64,000 nt of DNA from Urechidicola croceus (GTDB taxonomy: Bacteria > Bacteroidota > Bacteroidia > Flavobacteriales > Flavobacteriaceae), in the NCBI RefSeq assembly GCF_001761325.1, contig NZ_CP017478.1, forward strand, positions 750,001 through 814,000, given 5' to 3'. A program made the position numbers and the translations under genes. The notes under the pieces were generated by a model. That model had not been told where the DNA came from and did no database searches. It saw only the letters and a program-made list of their open reading frames with translations. Positions 1 to 8,736 of the stretch are shown here, piece by piece. Position 1 is the first letter of the stretch; the number at the start of each line of letters is the position of its first letter.

Positions 1-1905
1 AATTATAAAACAGATTTAGAAAATATAAGTTCCAACACAACCCATTTTATTAAATTAAATGACAATGTATCTTCAAATAATTATTTGAGTTTTACTAAAA
101 AGTTGACCTATTTTAATGATACTCGTAACATGTTTTTAGTTTCAATGATTGAACAAAATAAACTACTTCAAAGTGCTCAACAAGTGGGTGTTAACAGTTT
201 TAAAACTATGTTGGTAATTTGTCTTTTCTGTATTTTAGTTTCCTATTTTTTTACAAATTATTTTTCAAAGCAAATAAAACAAATAACAAAAGCAATTAGT
301 ATTTATGAAGACAATAATTCAAAGGATTTAAAACTTCCTACACATAGAAAGGATGAAATTGGAACGTTGGCAAAAACGTTTACAAAAATGAAAAGTAGAA
401 TTGATAAAAATGTAGACGAATTAAATATCGCTTTTCAAAAAGAACAACATGCTAAACAACAACGTGATAAGTTTTTGCAAAATATGAGTCATGAAATGAG
501 AACTCCTCTTAACGCTATAACTGGTTTGACTCAACTACTTTCTAAAAATTCACCTTTACCAAATCAAATACCAATAATTAATTCACTCGAAAGAAGTGCA
601 CAAAGTTTATCTGGATTGGTATATGATGTTCTAGATCATCAAAATTTAGTTGAAGGGAAAGTAAAAATTTTAAACAAACCTACTAATATTGCTCTGCTCC
701 TAAAAGGAATTCATGCTACTTATCAATTTGAAGCAATTCAAAAAGGATTGAAGTTTAATTTAGATATTGATGAAAATCTTAAAAATTCTGAGTATTTAAT
801 GGATGAATTAAGATTATCTCAAATTGTTATTAATCTAATTGTAAATGCAATAAAATTTACTGATAATGGAACTGTTCAGGTAAAGGCTTCAGTAATTAAA
901 GCACAAGGAATAATTGAGAATTTAGAAATTAAAGTTATTGATTCTGGTATTGGAATTTTACCAGAAAATCTAGATAAGATTAATGAACGCTTTTTTCAAG
1001 AAAAAGTAGATATAACAGGTAGATATGGTGGTTATGGATTAGGATTGTCTATTGTAAAGCAACTCACATTACTGTTTAATGGTAGTTTAAATGCGCAGTC
1101 AACCAAAGGAAAAGGTTCTACTTTTACTGTTTTAATACCATTGATAAAAGACGTATCAACAAAAGAAATTAAAATTAAGGATTCTAATAAGTATATTTTA
1201 CCCAAATTAAATAATACTTATACAGTACTACATATTGAAGATGATTTACCAACAGTAGATTTAATAAAGCATCTATTAAATTTTGATTGTATTCATTTAA
1301 TTCAAATATCAAAATTTAAGGAATTACAAAACAAAATTGAAACTTTAACTCCAGACCTATTAATAAGTGATTTACTACTTGATAATAATAATTTGAGTTC
1401 TAGTTTAAGTAATTGGATTACAACCAAGAAAATAACATGTCCTCTAGTTCTAATTTCTGGAATGGAAAAAGAAATAATGAATGAAATAAGTCCGATTTAC
1501 CTCCAAAAACCATTTGACATTAATGTTTTAAGAGATTTAGTTTTTAAAATATTAGGAGCTAATGAATACCAAGCTCCAGATTTTAAGAACATATATAAAA
1601 ATTATGATAACGATAGTAAGAAAATAACAAAAGTATTATCGCTAATTGAAAATGAATTTACCATTTACAATGATAGAATTAAAAAGACATCAGTTTCTAA
1701 AAATCAACAAGAATGGGAAGATATTATCCATAAACTAATTAATCATATTCATAATTTAAATTTGAATTCATTAAAAAAAGTACTGCCAAACGAAATTAAG
1801 AACATTAGTGAAGCGCAAATAAAAAGCATCCAAACAATATTTAATTATTATGGATGCTGTATAAGAACCGAAAAAAACCTTTTGAATTCTTCTATGGATT
1901 CGTAG
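1..1905 (+). CDS. Hybrid sensor histidine kinase (5' end outside window)
   Basis: The frame is open from the first base, so the N-terminus lies upstream; the TTG at 85 is probably not the real start. A membrane helix is encoded at about 200-260, followed by a HAMP-like linker, a HisKA dimerisation domain (motif [12 protein letters not shown], phospho-acceptor His codon at 490-492), an HATPase_c domain (N box [11 protein letters not shown] boxes DSGIGI and [10 protein letters not shown]) and a receiver domain (acidic pair EDD, phospho-acceptor Asp codon 1369-1371, Lys in LQKPF). The last ~100 residues are helical and resemble an HPt domain, with [12 protein letters not shown] near 1723-1758, but the usual HxxKG signature is not intact. 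The expected role is membrane-bound sensing with an internal phosphorelay; the ligand is unknown. The 3' end overlaps the convergent SDR gene by 14 bp. Confidence 0.9.
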   Translation, partial: NYKTDLENISSNTTHFIKLNDNVSSNNYLSFTKKLTYFNDTRNMFLVSMIEQNKLLQSAQQVGVNSFKTMLVICLFCILVSYFFTNYFSKQIKQITKAISIYEDNNSKDLKLPTHRKDEIGTLAKTFTKMKSRIDKNVDELNIAFQKEQHAKQQRDKFLQNMSHEMRTPLNAITGLTQLLSKNSPLPNQIPIINSLERSAQSLSGLVYDVLDHQNLVEGKVKILNKPTNIALLLKGIHATYQFEAIQKGLKFNLDIDENLKNSEYLMDELRLSQIVINLIVNAIKFTDNGTVQVKASVIKAQGIIENLEIKVIDSGIGILPENLDKINERFFQEKVDITGRYGGYGLGLSIVKQLTLLFNGSLNAQSTKGKGSTFTVLIPLIKDVSTKEIKIKDSNKYILPKLNNTYTVLHIEDDLPTVDLIKHLLNFDCIHLIQISKFKELQNKIETLTPDLLISDLLLDNNNLSSSLSNWITTKKITCPLVLISGMEKEIMNEISPIYLQKPFDINVLRDLVFKILGANEYQAPDFKNIYKNYDNDSKKITKVLSLIENEFTIYNDRIKKTSVSKNQQEWEDIIHKLINHIHNLNLNSLKKVLPNEIKNISEAQIKSIQTIFNYYGCCIRTEKNLLNSSMDS

Positions 1906-2608
1906 ACCAAATACTAGATTCTTTAATAAAAACTCGTCTATTCAATTTTAATTGAGCAATTACCAATTCTGCAAAATCTTCTGATTGCATCACTTTGTCT
2001 GGGTTTCCATCAGTCAATTTTAATTTTATAGCCAAATCTGTTGCTATAGTACTTGGAGTTAAAGCTGTTACACGAATATTATGTTTGCGCACCTCTTGCA
2101 TTAATGATTCTGTAAGTCCTAAAACACCAAATTTTGAAGCGCTATAAGCACTAGTCATCGCATTTCCTTTTAATCCAGCAGTTGAAGAAATATTGATTAT
2201 ATCACCAGATTTTCTTTCAATCATTTGTGGTAAAAATGCTCTAGTAACATAATAAGTTCCCATCAAGTTAACTTGTATAACTTCTTCCCAATCTTTAGGC
2301 TCTAAGTCCATGAAGTTAGCAAACTTACCTATTCCAGCATTATTTATTAATATATCAATTGTATCAAATCTCTTATAAATTTTTTCAGCAGCTTTATTAA
2401 CTTCATTCATAGAGGAGACATCTGCTGTTACTATATATGATTGGACACCTAGAGATTCTATTTCCTGAGAAACTTCTTTTAAATCACTTTCTGTTCTCGA
2501 AAGTAGAGCAACATTTACTCCTTCATGTGCAAGAGCTATTGCCATTGCTCTACCTATTCCTTTACCTGCACCAGTAATTAGTGCATTTTTTCCTTTTAAT
2601 GATTCCAT
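1892..2608 (-). CDS. SDR-family NAD(P)-dependent oxidoreductase (3-ketoacyl-ACP reductase-like)
   Basis: A 238-aa classical short-chain dehydrogenase. Visible motifs are the nucleotide-binding TGAGKGIG (residues 12-19), NNAG near 90, the catalytic Ser in ISSTAG near 142 and the YSASK Tyr-Lys pair near 155-159. It is close to FabG-type 3-oxoacyl-ACP reductases in length and motifs, but a lone copy outside a fatty-acid cluster may act on another carbonyl substrate. It lies 28 bp after the exonuclease/GIY-YIG gene on the same strand, so the two may be co-transcribed. The N-terminal [15 protein letters not shown] is typical of the family and supports the ATG at 2608. Confidence 0.92.
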   Translation of the reverse strand: MESLKGKNALITGAGKGIGRAMAIALAHEGVNVALLSRTESDLKEVSQEIESLGVQSYIVTADVSSMNEVNKAAEKIYKRFDTIDILINNAGIGKFANFMDLEPKDWEEVIQVNLMGTYYVTRAFLPQMIERKSGDIINISSTAGLKGNAMTSAYSASKFGVLGLTESLMQEVRKHNIRVTALTPSTIATDLAIKLKLTDGNPDKVMQSEDFAELVIAQLKLNRRVFIKESSIWSTNP

Positions 2609-2636
2609 TTTGTTTAATTAATTTTTAAAATTGATT

Positions 2637-4046
2637 TTAGAACAACATTTCATTTGGAAGAAAATAGTTATTGAAATCTAAATCAATCATTTTATGATTT
2701 AAAGGATACAAATTATCCTCATTGTTTTTTAAATAATAATTTAAAATACGATTAACATCTCTATTATCTTTTTGCTGATTCAAATTTTGGAGATAATCAT
2801 TAATTGAATCAACCTTAACTTCATGATTTAAATAACCAAAACCTTTATAAATTCCATTATGAACTAGCACAAATGAATATTCCTTTTTATTTCTTCCTTT
2901 TTCTTTAATTATAAAATTTTCAGTTTGAAACGTTACTGAATCAATCGCTTCTTGTACTCGAAGATTATAATCATCAATACTTTCCTCATCCCTACACACA
3001 CCTTTACACTGCTTTATTTGGTAATGAAAACAATTTGATACGTTTGTTTGTAAATGGCAATATTTAGGACATAATTCGTACTCCTCACATAACTTCTCAA
3101 TAAAATTTCTACATTCAGTTGTGTTGTAAAATTTAATTAAGGGGTTTGGAACTAATTTTAATCTATTATATGCTAAATGTTTGATTCCAGATCTATCAAT
3201 GTATGTAAATAGGCCTATACTTTCATTTGATCTACGTTGCGCTCTATTATATTTAGGATAAAGCCTTTTTATTTCTGAAGATTCTAACAATAAAGCAAGT
3301 AACTCATTTCCAGTCTCTTCAAAACTAATATCAGAAGTTTCCATACACATTGTAATTTCCTTTTTAGCCTTATCATAAAAATGACTTAAAACCCTCTGTT
3401 TAATATTATTAGCTTTTCCGACATAGATTACTTCTTGCTTACTATTTTTAAAATAATAAACTCCTTCTTTTTCTGATAGTTCATCAAAATTTTTCTTTGG
3501 TAATAAAGGCGGAAGTGTCGCTTCACGTGAACGAGGATTTAAAAATGTATCAAACACACCATTTGTATCTAATTTTAGCAACTTTTCAAATAATATTACA
3601 GTTGCTTCAGCATCACCTTTGGCTCTATGCCTATCAACGATATTAATTCCTTGAGTTGAACATAGAGAACCTAAACTATAAGATTTCAACCCTGGAATTA
3701 ACTTTCTAGATAAACGAATTGTACACAATTTTTTACGCTTAAAATCTAATCCTAAAGACTTGAATTCTTTTTGAATAATGTTATAATCAAAATTGACATT
3801 GTGTGCTACAAATATATTGTATTCGGTCATTTCATAAACCTTCTTGGCAATTTCATAAAACTTTGGTGCATTGCCTACCATTGCGTTTGTAATACCTGTC
3901 AAATTAGTTATAAATGCAGGAATTAAACACTCTGGATTTACAAGTGTTGTATATTCATCAATTACTTTATTACCATCAAAAATAAAAATTGAAATTTCAG
4001 TGATTTTAGTACCTCCAGTTGTCTCTATGTCAATAATTGAATACAT
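2637..4046 (-). CDS. DEDDh exonuclease (DnaQ-like) fused to UvrC-type GIY-YIG domain
   Basis: 469 aa. Residues 1-165 form a DnaQ/Pol III epsilon-type 3'-5' exonuclease: D6 and E8 (DIETT), H82/D87 (HNVNFD), H140 and D145 (HRAKGD). Residues 193-275 form a GIY-YIG nuclease like the UvrC N-terminus (GVYYF, YVGKA, R218, a Glu near 256). Beyond it a cysteine cluster (C326, C330, C339, C347, C351) includes C-x7-C-x3-C in CFHYQIKQCKGVC, which matches the Fe-S region of UvrC (CLQYQIGRCLAPC in E. coli). Such fusions are known in Bacteroidota and are predicted to act in DNA repair; the exact substrate is not established. The ATG overlaps the stop of the upstream S24 repressor in TAATG, implying translational coupling and shared, possibly damage-induced, control. 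Confidence 0.9.
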   Translation of the reverse strand: MYSIIDIETTGGTKITEISIFIFDGNKVIDEYTTLVNPECLIPAFITNLTGITNAMVGNAPKFYEIAKKVYEMTEYNIFVAHNVNFDYNIIQKEFKSLGLDFKRKKLCTIRLSRKLIPGLKSYSLGSLCSTQGINIVDRHRAKGDAEATVILFEKLLKLDTNGVFDTFLNPRSREATLPPLLPKKNFDELSEKEGVYYFKNSKQEVIYVGKANNIKQRVLSHFYDKAKKEITMCMETSDISFEETGNELLALLLESSEIKRLYPKYNRAQRRSNESIGLFTYIDRSGIKHLAYNRLKLVPNPLIKFYNTTECRNFIEKLCEEYELCPKYCHLQTNVSNCFHYQIKQCKGVCRDEESIDDYNLRVQEAIDSVTFQTENFIIKEKGRNKKEYSFVLVHNGIYKGFGYLNHEVKVDSINDYLQNLNQQKDNRDVNRILNYYLKNNEDNLYPLNHKMIDLDFNNYFLPNEMLF

Positions 4047-4819
4047 TAACTCATTAATTTTTCTAATGATTTTAATTCTACTCCCAATTGATTTAACATA
4101 TTGGCAATACTGCTTATTTTTAACTCCTGTTCATCATATTCTTGAGTATTTATAACACAAGTAAATTCCCAAAGTTCTAATATTTCATCAATGGGAACAT
4201 GGTAAGGGTCATACTTTTTATTATCAGAAGCCAATAACAATGTTTTATGCTCTTCTATTTTATCATATACACGCTTATATACGATACCATCATTGGCTGT
4301 TAAAACAATATAAGTACATCCATTTTTTACATCTCGTACGTCTTCTACAAATTTTGCTACCACATAAGAACCACTTTTGACTGGTAACATTGAATCACCT
4401 TTAATAGGAAATGCTCTGTGTGTACCTGTTGGCAAAAATGGGAGTTTTATTTTATTTAAATGCTCAATATACTCAGGGTCAGCATAACCTCTTAAATAAC
4501 CTGCAGATGCTTCTACTGGAACAATTTCAATTAAATCTTCATTGTCTTCATCAACTGTAATTGGAAATAAAACTCTGCTATTGCCAATTTCAATAAAGGA
4601 TTCTTCTTTCGATTTTGATAAATCATTTTTTATCAGAACATCAATCGGAATTTTAAAATATTCTGATAAATCAATTAAAAAATCAATTGGTGGCACTGCT
4701 CTATTTTCTTCATAAGAACTTATTCTTGAACGAGATACATTCAAATCAATGGCATATTGTTCTTGAGTTAACCCTTTAATTGTTCGAATATGTTTAATGT
4801 TTTTTGATAAAAAATTCAT
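4046..4819 (-). CDS. LexA-like repressor: XRE helix-turn-helix plus S24 autoprotease
   Basis: 257 aa. Residues 5-60 are an XRE-type HTH (IRTIKGLTQEQYAIDLNVSR); residues 100-225 are a peptidase S24/LexA domain. The Ser-Lys dyad is visible as S143 (GDSMLP) and K182 (IVYKRVY), and an Ala-Gly bond at A106-G107 sits where LexA and phage CI repressors are cleaved. It is therefore expected to be a DNA-damage-responsive repressor inactivated by RecA-stimulated self-cleavage. It is the first gene of an apparent operon with the exonuclease/GIY-YIG fusion and the SDR gene. It is not canonical LexA, whose N-terminal domain is a winged helix. There are no phage genes nearby, so it is probably a chromosomal stress regulator. 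Confidence 0.9.
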   Translation of the reverse strand: MNFLSKNIKHIRTIKGLTQEQYAIDLNVSRSRISSYEENRAVPPIDFLIDLSEYFKIPIDVLIKNDLSKSKEESFIEIGNSRVLFPITVDEDNEDLIEIVPVEASAGYLRGYADPEYIEHLNKIKLPFLPTGTHRAFPIKGDSMLPVKSGSYVVAKFVEDVRDVKNGCTYIVLTANDGIVYKRVYDKIEEHKTLLLASDNKKYDPYHVPIDEILELWEFTCVINTQEYDEQELKISSIANMLNQLGVELKSLEKLMS

Positions 4820-4833
4820 TTTGCTAAATTATT

Positions 4834-4860
4834 GAGCGAATATTGCTTATATATTTGGCT
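4834..4860 (-). promoter_or_regulatory. Candidate operator upstream of the S24 repressor gene
   Basis: Read on the minus strand this stretch holds AGCCAAATAT followed 14 bp later by AGCAATATT-CGCT, i.e. repeated AGC/AATAT half-sites, one of them a near-palindrome (AGCGAATATTGCT on plus). It lies 15-41 bp before the repressor ATG, where an autoregulatory site would be expected. No sequence-specific knowledge of this repressor supports it, so it is only a candidate. Confidence 0.3.
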
Positions 4861-4910
4861 AATTTAATAAATTAAGTTTTACATCATATAATTTTTTTAA
4901 AAAAAGTGTT

Positions 4911-6371
4911 TTATAAATCGGATAAAAATGCTCCATATAAATCTTTAAACTCAAAACCTTTAGAAATTCGTTGTTTATTCAATTTTTTATATTCTACCAA
5001 AGCCCAAAGAACAAACTCTTTCATAAATAATTTATCATTTTTAGAAGTTTTAGGAACATAGTCATTGATTAAATTTTCTAATGGAGTAATTTTATTTAAA
5101 GCATTAGCATATTCAATTTCGCTTCCATCATCCATTAATTCAAATGAACTCTCTTCAAAAAACCAATTTAAAATATCATCATAAGCATCCTTTTCTGAAT
5201 CACGTTTTAATTTTTTGATTTCTGGGAAATAATTGTCAAATAAAGTTTTGGCAGCAGAACCTATTAATTTTTCGGCAACAAATGCTGCTCCTTCTTGCTC
5301 ACCTTCATATACTAACTCTACTTTTCCTGTGATTGAAGGAATCATTCCTAAAATATCAATAAATCGAATTGTTGTTTCGTTAGAACCAGAAGTAATACAC
5401 CTATGTTCAGCAGTACTCAATAAATTTTCATAAGCGGTAATACTCATACGAGCACTAATTCCACTTTTACTATCTACATACTCACTAGCTCTTGCTTCAA
5501 AACCAATTTGTTCTACTAAATCCTTCGCCAATTGAGGTACATGAATTTTACAAACTCTATCATGTTGTAATTTTGCTTCTTGTGCAGTAATAGTTTTAGC
5601 AATTTCAATATTTTCAGGATAATGTGTTAGTATTTGAGATCCTATTCTATCTTTTAAAGGAGTTACAATACTTCCTCTATTCGTATAATCCTCAGGATTG
5701 GCAGTAAAAACAAATTGTAAATCTAATGGTAATCTTAATTGAAAACCCCTAATTTGAATATCTCCCTCTTCCAAAATATTGAACAATGCTACCTGAATTC
5801 GTGCTTGTAAATCTGGCAATTCATTAATCACAAAAATACTTCTATTAGCACGAGGAATCATACCATAATGAATTACGCGCTCATCGGCATAACTCAATTT
5901 AAGATTTGCTGCTTTGATAGGGTCTATATCTCCAATTAAATCAGAAATAGTTACATCAGGAGTTGCTAATTTCTCAAAGAAACGGTAGTCTCTATGAATC
6001 CATTTAATTGGTGTTTTATCTCCTAATTCAGCTATTTTTTCTTTACCAAAAACACTAATCGGATTTAATGGATCATCATTTATTTCAGAACCATCAATCG
6101 CTGGCATATATTCATCTAACAATTGAACCATTAAACGTGCTAATCGAGTTTTAGCCTGACCTCTTAATCCTAATAAATTAATGTTATGTTTTGAAAGAAT
6201 TGCTCGCTCTAATTGTGGAATTACAGTATTTTCATACCCATGAATTCCAACAAATGATGGCTTTCCATTTTTTATATTTTTTATTAAATTTTCTCTTAAT
6301 TCTGTTTTAATACTTTTAGAAACATACCCTGCTTCTTTTAATTCTGCTAATGTTTTTATAGTTGTATCCAT
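4911..6371 (-). CDS. MoxR/magnesium-chelatase-like AAA+ ATPase
   Basis: 486 aa. A P-loop is visible at residues 68-76 as GLRGQAKTR, an unusual GxxGxAKT form of Walker A, and a Walker B-like strand reads IFVINELPDL. The region LQFVFTANPEDYTNRGSIVTPLKDRIGSQI is typical of the ChlI/MoxR clade (sensor 1 Asn, then the pre-sensor-2 region). MoxR-type ATPases work as chaperone-like remodelling motors together with a VWA protein. Here the VWA gene lies directly upstream with a 3-bp gap, so the two are an operon. Cobalt or magnesium chelatase activity is unlikely because no large chelatase subunit is nearby. The client is unknown. Confidence 0.88.
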   Translation of the reverse strand: MDTTIKTLAELKEAGYVSKSIKTELRENLIKNIKNGKPSFVGIHGYENTVIPQLERAILSKHNINLLGLRGQAKTRLARLMVQLLDEYMPAIDGSEINDDPLNPISVFGKEKIAELGDKTPIKWIHRDYRFFEKLATPDVTISDLIGDIDPIKAANLKLSYADERVIHYGMIPRANRSIFVINELPDLQARIQVALFNILEEGDIQIRGFQLRLPLDLQFVFTANPEDYTNRGSIVTPLKDRIGSQILTHYPENIEIAKTITAQEAKLQHDRVCKIHVPQLAKDLVEQIGFEARASEYVDSKSGISARMSITAYENLLSTAEHRCITSGSNETTIRFIDILGMIPSITGKVELVYEGEQEGAAFVAEKLIGSAAKTLFDNYFPEIKKLKRDSEKDAYDDILNWFFEESSFELMDDGSEIEYANALNKITPLENLINDYVPKTSKNDKLFMKEFVLWALVEYKKLNKQRISKGFEFKDLYGAFLSDL

Positions 6372-6374
6372 ATA

Positions 6375-7496
6375 TTATCGAATGCGTTTTTTTCTATTAC
6401 TTTCATAATCGTGAAATATCATTTCACCTAAACCCTGTAAGCCAGTATAAAAAGCCTTTCCTCTATTTGATTCTGTAAATTTCTCAACAAATGACTGCAA
6501 ATAAGGGTCTTGTGCAATCATAAACGTTGTTATTGGAATGTGTAATTTTCGTGCTTGTGCAGCCATATTGTAACACTTTTCAACAATATGTCTATCCAAT
6601 CCGTTACTGTTTTTATAATAACTACCATCTGGTAAACGCAAGCAACTCGGTTTACCATCGGTTATCATAAATATATTTTTATTGGTATTTCTTTTACGTC
6701 TAAGTAAATCCATTGCCAATTCTAAACCTGCAACTGTATTTGTGTGATAAGGGCCAACTTGTAAATAAGGTAAATCTTTAACTTTAATAGTCCATGCATC
6801 GTTACCAAACACCAAAATATCTAAAGTATCTTTTGGATATCTAGTCGTAATTAGTTCTGCTAATGCCATGGCTACTTTTTTAGCCGGAGTGATGCGGTCT
6901 TCACCATACAATATCATACTGTGGCTAATATCTATCATCAAAACAGTACTCATTTGAGCCTTATGATGTGTGTCTTCAACAATTAAATCATTTTCTGTTA
7001 ATTTAAAATTATCATAACCATGATTTATTTGAGCATTTTTAAGGCTTTCGGTAATTGAAATATTATCTAGCCCATCTCCAAATTGAAAATTCCTCAAATC
7101 CCCAGTTTGCTCATCTCCTATTCCACTAAATTTAGATTTATGATTTCCCGAACCATTTTTCTTTATTTTACCAAATATTTGATTTAGGGCATTTTTTCGA
7201 ATTGCTCTTTCTGTTTTGGCAGTTATATTGGAATTTGAAGTGCCATCTGGTTTTATTTCTTCTCGGATGTATCCTTTTTTCTTTAAATCTTCTACAAAAT
7301 CATCTAAAGTATAATTCTCGTCTGTAAGTTTATATTCTTTGTCTAATGATTTAAGCCAATCCATAGCCTCATCAAAGTCACCTGAAGTATGCGTAATTAA
7401 TTCCTTAAAAATATCAAATAACTTATCAAACGGACTCTTAACTTCATCTTCGTACGAACTAAATTTGAAGCCAGTTCTACTACGTTTTTTATTCAT
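6375..7496 (-). CDS. VWA-domain protein, partner of the MoxR-like ATPase
   Basis: 373 aa. The C-terminal half is a von Willebrand factor A domain with an intact MIDAS metal site: D189-x-S191-x-S193 in MIDISHSM, and a later ITDGKPS loop. The N-terminal ~170 residues are charged, with no signal peptide or membrane helix, so it is cytoplasmic. An RKKRIR tail ends the protein. It is the first gene of a two-gene operon with the AAA+ ATPase. In this family the VWA subunit recruits substrates to the ATPase ring (known for MoxR-VWA and the chelatase I/D subunits); what this pair remodels cannot be told from the sequence. Confidence 0.88.
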   Translation of the reverse strand: MNKKRSRTGFKFSSYEDEVKSPFDKLFDIFKELITHTSGDFDEAMDWLKSLDKEYKLTDENYTLDDFVEDLKKKGYIREEIKPDGTSNSNITAKTERAIRKNALNQIFGKIKKNGSGNHKSKFSGIGDEQTGDLRNFQFGDGLDNISITESLKNAQINHGYDNFKLTENDLIVEDTHHKAQMSTVLMIDISHSMILYGEDRITPAKKVAMALAELITTRYPKDTLDILVFGNDAWTIKVKDLPYLQVGPYHTNTVAGLELAMDLLRRKRNTNKNIFMITDGKPSCLRLPDGSYYKNSNGLDRHIVEKCYNMAAQARKLHIPITTFMIAQDPYLQSFVEKFTESNRGKAFYTGLQGLGEMIFHDYESNRKKRIR

Positions 7497-7615
7497 CTTA
7501 GTTGTTTTAAATCAGTTATTAAAATTCAAATTGTACTTTTTAAAACTATGTGTAGTTACTATTATAAAGTTATACATTCTATTAATAACTAAAATTTTAA
7601 ATAGTTAAAATAATA

Positions 7616-7975
7616 TTAATTACTTATCACTTTATTTCTATGTTCAACACCCCACTGAACCATCGTGTCAAGCACATTATTAAATGTTTTACCAGATTCG
7701 GTCAATTCATATTCTACCATTACAGGTGTTGAATCATATACTGTTCTCTTTACTATTCCATTATTTTCAAGATCTTTCAGTTCTTTAGAGAGCATTCTTG
7801 GCGTAATTTTAGTAATATCTCTTTGTAGTTCTTTAAATCTCTTTTTACCATATAGTAATGTACCAATTATTGGTAATTTCCACTTACCGTTAATTACATT
7901 TAATGTGTCATTAAGTGCCAAAATATATTGTGACGAACACCTTTTTATTTCTTCAATATTGAAATCTGTATTCAT
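7616..7975 (-). CDS. HxlR-family winged-helix transcriptional regulator
   Basis: 119 aa, the usual length for HxlR/MarR-like regulators. Family signatures are GKWKLPIIGTLLYGKKRFKEL, the recognition region ITPRMLSKELKDLENNGIVKR and a wing with YDSTPVMVEYELTESG. A Cys at position 13 sits in the N-terminal region (IKRCSSQYILAL), a position often used for redox or electrophile sensing in this family. The gene is divergent from the yceI-like gene, and a perfect 34-bp palindrome lies 15 bp before its start codon, so it probably controls both its own expression and the YceI gene. Confidence 0.92.
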   Translation of the reverse strand: MNTDFNIEEIKRCSSQYILALNDTLNVINGKWKLPIIGTLLYGKKRFKELQRDITKITPRMLSKELKDLENNGIVKRTVYDSTPVMVEYELTESGKTFNNVLDTMVQWGVEHRNKVISN

Positions 7976-7990
7976 AATTTTGTTGTTTGG

Positions 7991-8024
7991 TATACTTTAG
8001 TATATCGATATACTAAAGTATACT
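7991..8024. promoter_or_regulatory. Perfect 34-bp palindrome, likely double HxlR operator
   Basis: The left half is GTATACTTTAGTATATC and the right half is its exact reverse complement. Each half also holds a 14-bp dyad, TATAC-N4-GTATA, at 7992-8005 and 8010-8023, giving two sites with centres 18 bp apart. It lies between the divergent hxlR-type and yceI-type genes, 15 bp from the former's ATG and just upstream of the latter's TAATTTTG box. It has no T-run and sits between divergent genes, so it is an operator rather than a terminator. Confidence 0.8.
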
Positions 8025-8050
8025 AGTTACTTTTATATATCAAAAATACT

Positions 8051-8058
8051 TAATTTTG
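8051..8058 (+). promoter_or_regulatory. Bacteroidota -7 promoter box for the YceI gene
   Basis: TAATTTTG matches the TAnnTTTG consensus and lies 38 bp before the ATG at 8097. The -33 region would fall at the edge of the 34-bp palindrome, so a bound regulator would block polymerase. No clear TTG -33 element is seen. Confidence 0.5.
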
Positions 8059-8096
8059 TTGTATAAATAAATTAATTCTAAAAAATAATTAAAACA

Positions 8097-8675
8097 ATGA
8101 AAAATTCAATTAAAAGTATAGTACTATTAGTAACTATATCATTTTTAACATTATCGTTTACCAATCTAAAAACAGAAACTAAATCAGTAATAGTTGAAAA
8201 TAGTACTGTTGTTTGGAAAGGTTATAAAGTTACAGGTTCTCATGAAGGAACTATAGTTTTAAAATCAGGTTCATTAGAATTTGATGGTGAAATTTTAACT
8301 GGTGGTGAATTTGTTATTGATATGACAACAATATCAAGCACTGACTTAGAGGGTGAATATAAAGGTAAACTAGATGGGCATTTAAAATCTGATGATTTTT
8401 TTGGAACTGAATCATATCCTGAGGCATCATTAAAGTTTAACTCTGTAACTCCTAAAGGTAAAAATTCATACACTGTAGTTGGAGATTTAACTATAAAAGG
8501 CAAAACAAACCCTATTGAATTTGAAATTTCTATCTACGGTAGTAAGGCAACAGCATCTTTAAAAATTGATAGATCTAAATATGGGGTAAAATACAATTCA
8601 GCAAGTTTCTTTGAAAATTTAAAAGACAAAGTAATTTATGATGAATTTGATATTATTACTGACTTAGAATTCTAA
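8097..8675 (+). CDS. YceI-family periplasmic protein
   Basis: 192 aa with a signal peptide (KSIVLLVTISFLTLSFTN, residues 5-22) and a YceI lipocalin-like domain: VVWKGYKVTGSHEGTI, ITGGEFVIDMTTI-type strands, HLKSDDFFGTESYPEASLKF and the C-terminal DEFDIITDLEF. YceI proteins bind polyisoprenoids or other amphiphiles in the periplasm; the ligand here is unknown. The monocistronic gene is divergent from the HxlR regulator, which suggests inducible expression, and it ends in a strong bidirectional terminator. Confidence 0.93.
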   Translation: MKNSIKSIVLLVTISFLTLSFTNLKTETKSVIVENSTVVWKGYKVTGSHEGTIVLKSGSLEFDGEILTGGEFVIDMTTISSTDLEGEYKGKLDGHLKSDDFFGTESYPEASLKFNSVTPKGKNSYTVVGDLTIKGKTNPIEFEISIYGSKATASLKIDRSKYGVKYNSASFFENLKDKVIYDEFDIITDLEF

Positions 8676-8700
8676 ATTTAGAATTAATTATCATAAAAAA

Positions 8701-8724
8701 GCCGACAAAAATATTTTTGTCGGC
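8701..8724. terminator. Bidirectional intrinsic terminator
   Basis: A perfect 24-bp palindrome (GCCGACAAAAAT and its complement) is flanked by an A-run on the left (8695-8700) and a T-run on the right (8725-8729). It serves both the YceI gene (plus) and the NADH dehydrogenase gene (minus), which converge here. Confidence 0.93.
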
Positions 8725-8736
8725 TTTTTCTATTTT

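Noticed and set aside
4046-4819. Prophage remnant, because of the CI-like repressor
   Set aside because: No integrase, structural or lysis genes and no attachment-site repeats are visible; the neighbours are chromosomal repair and metabolic genes.
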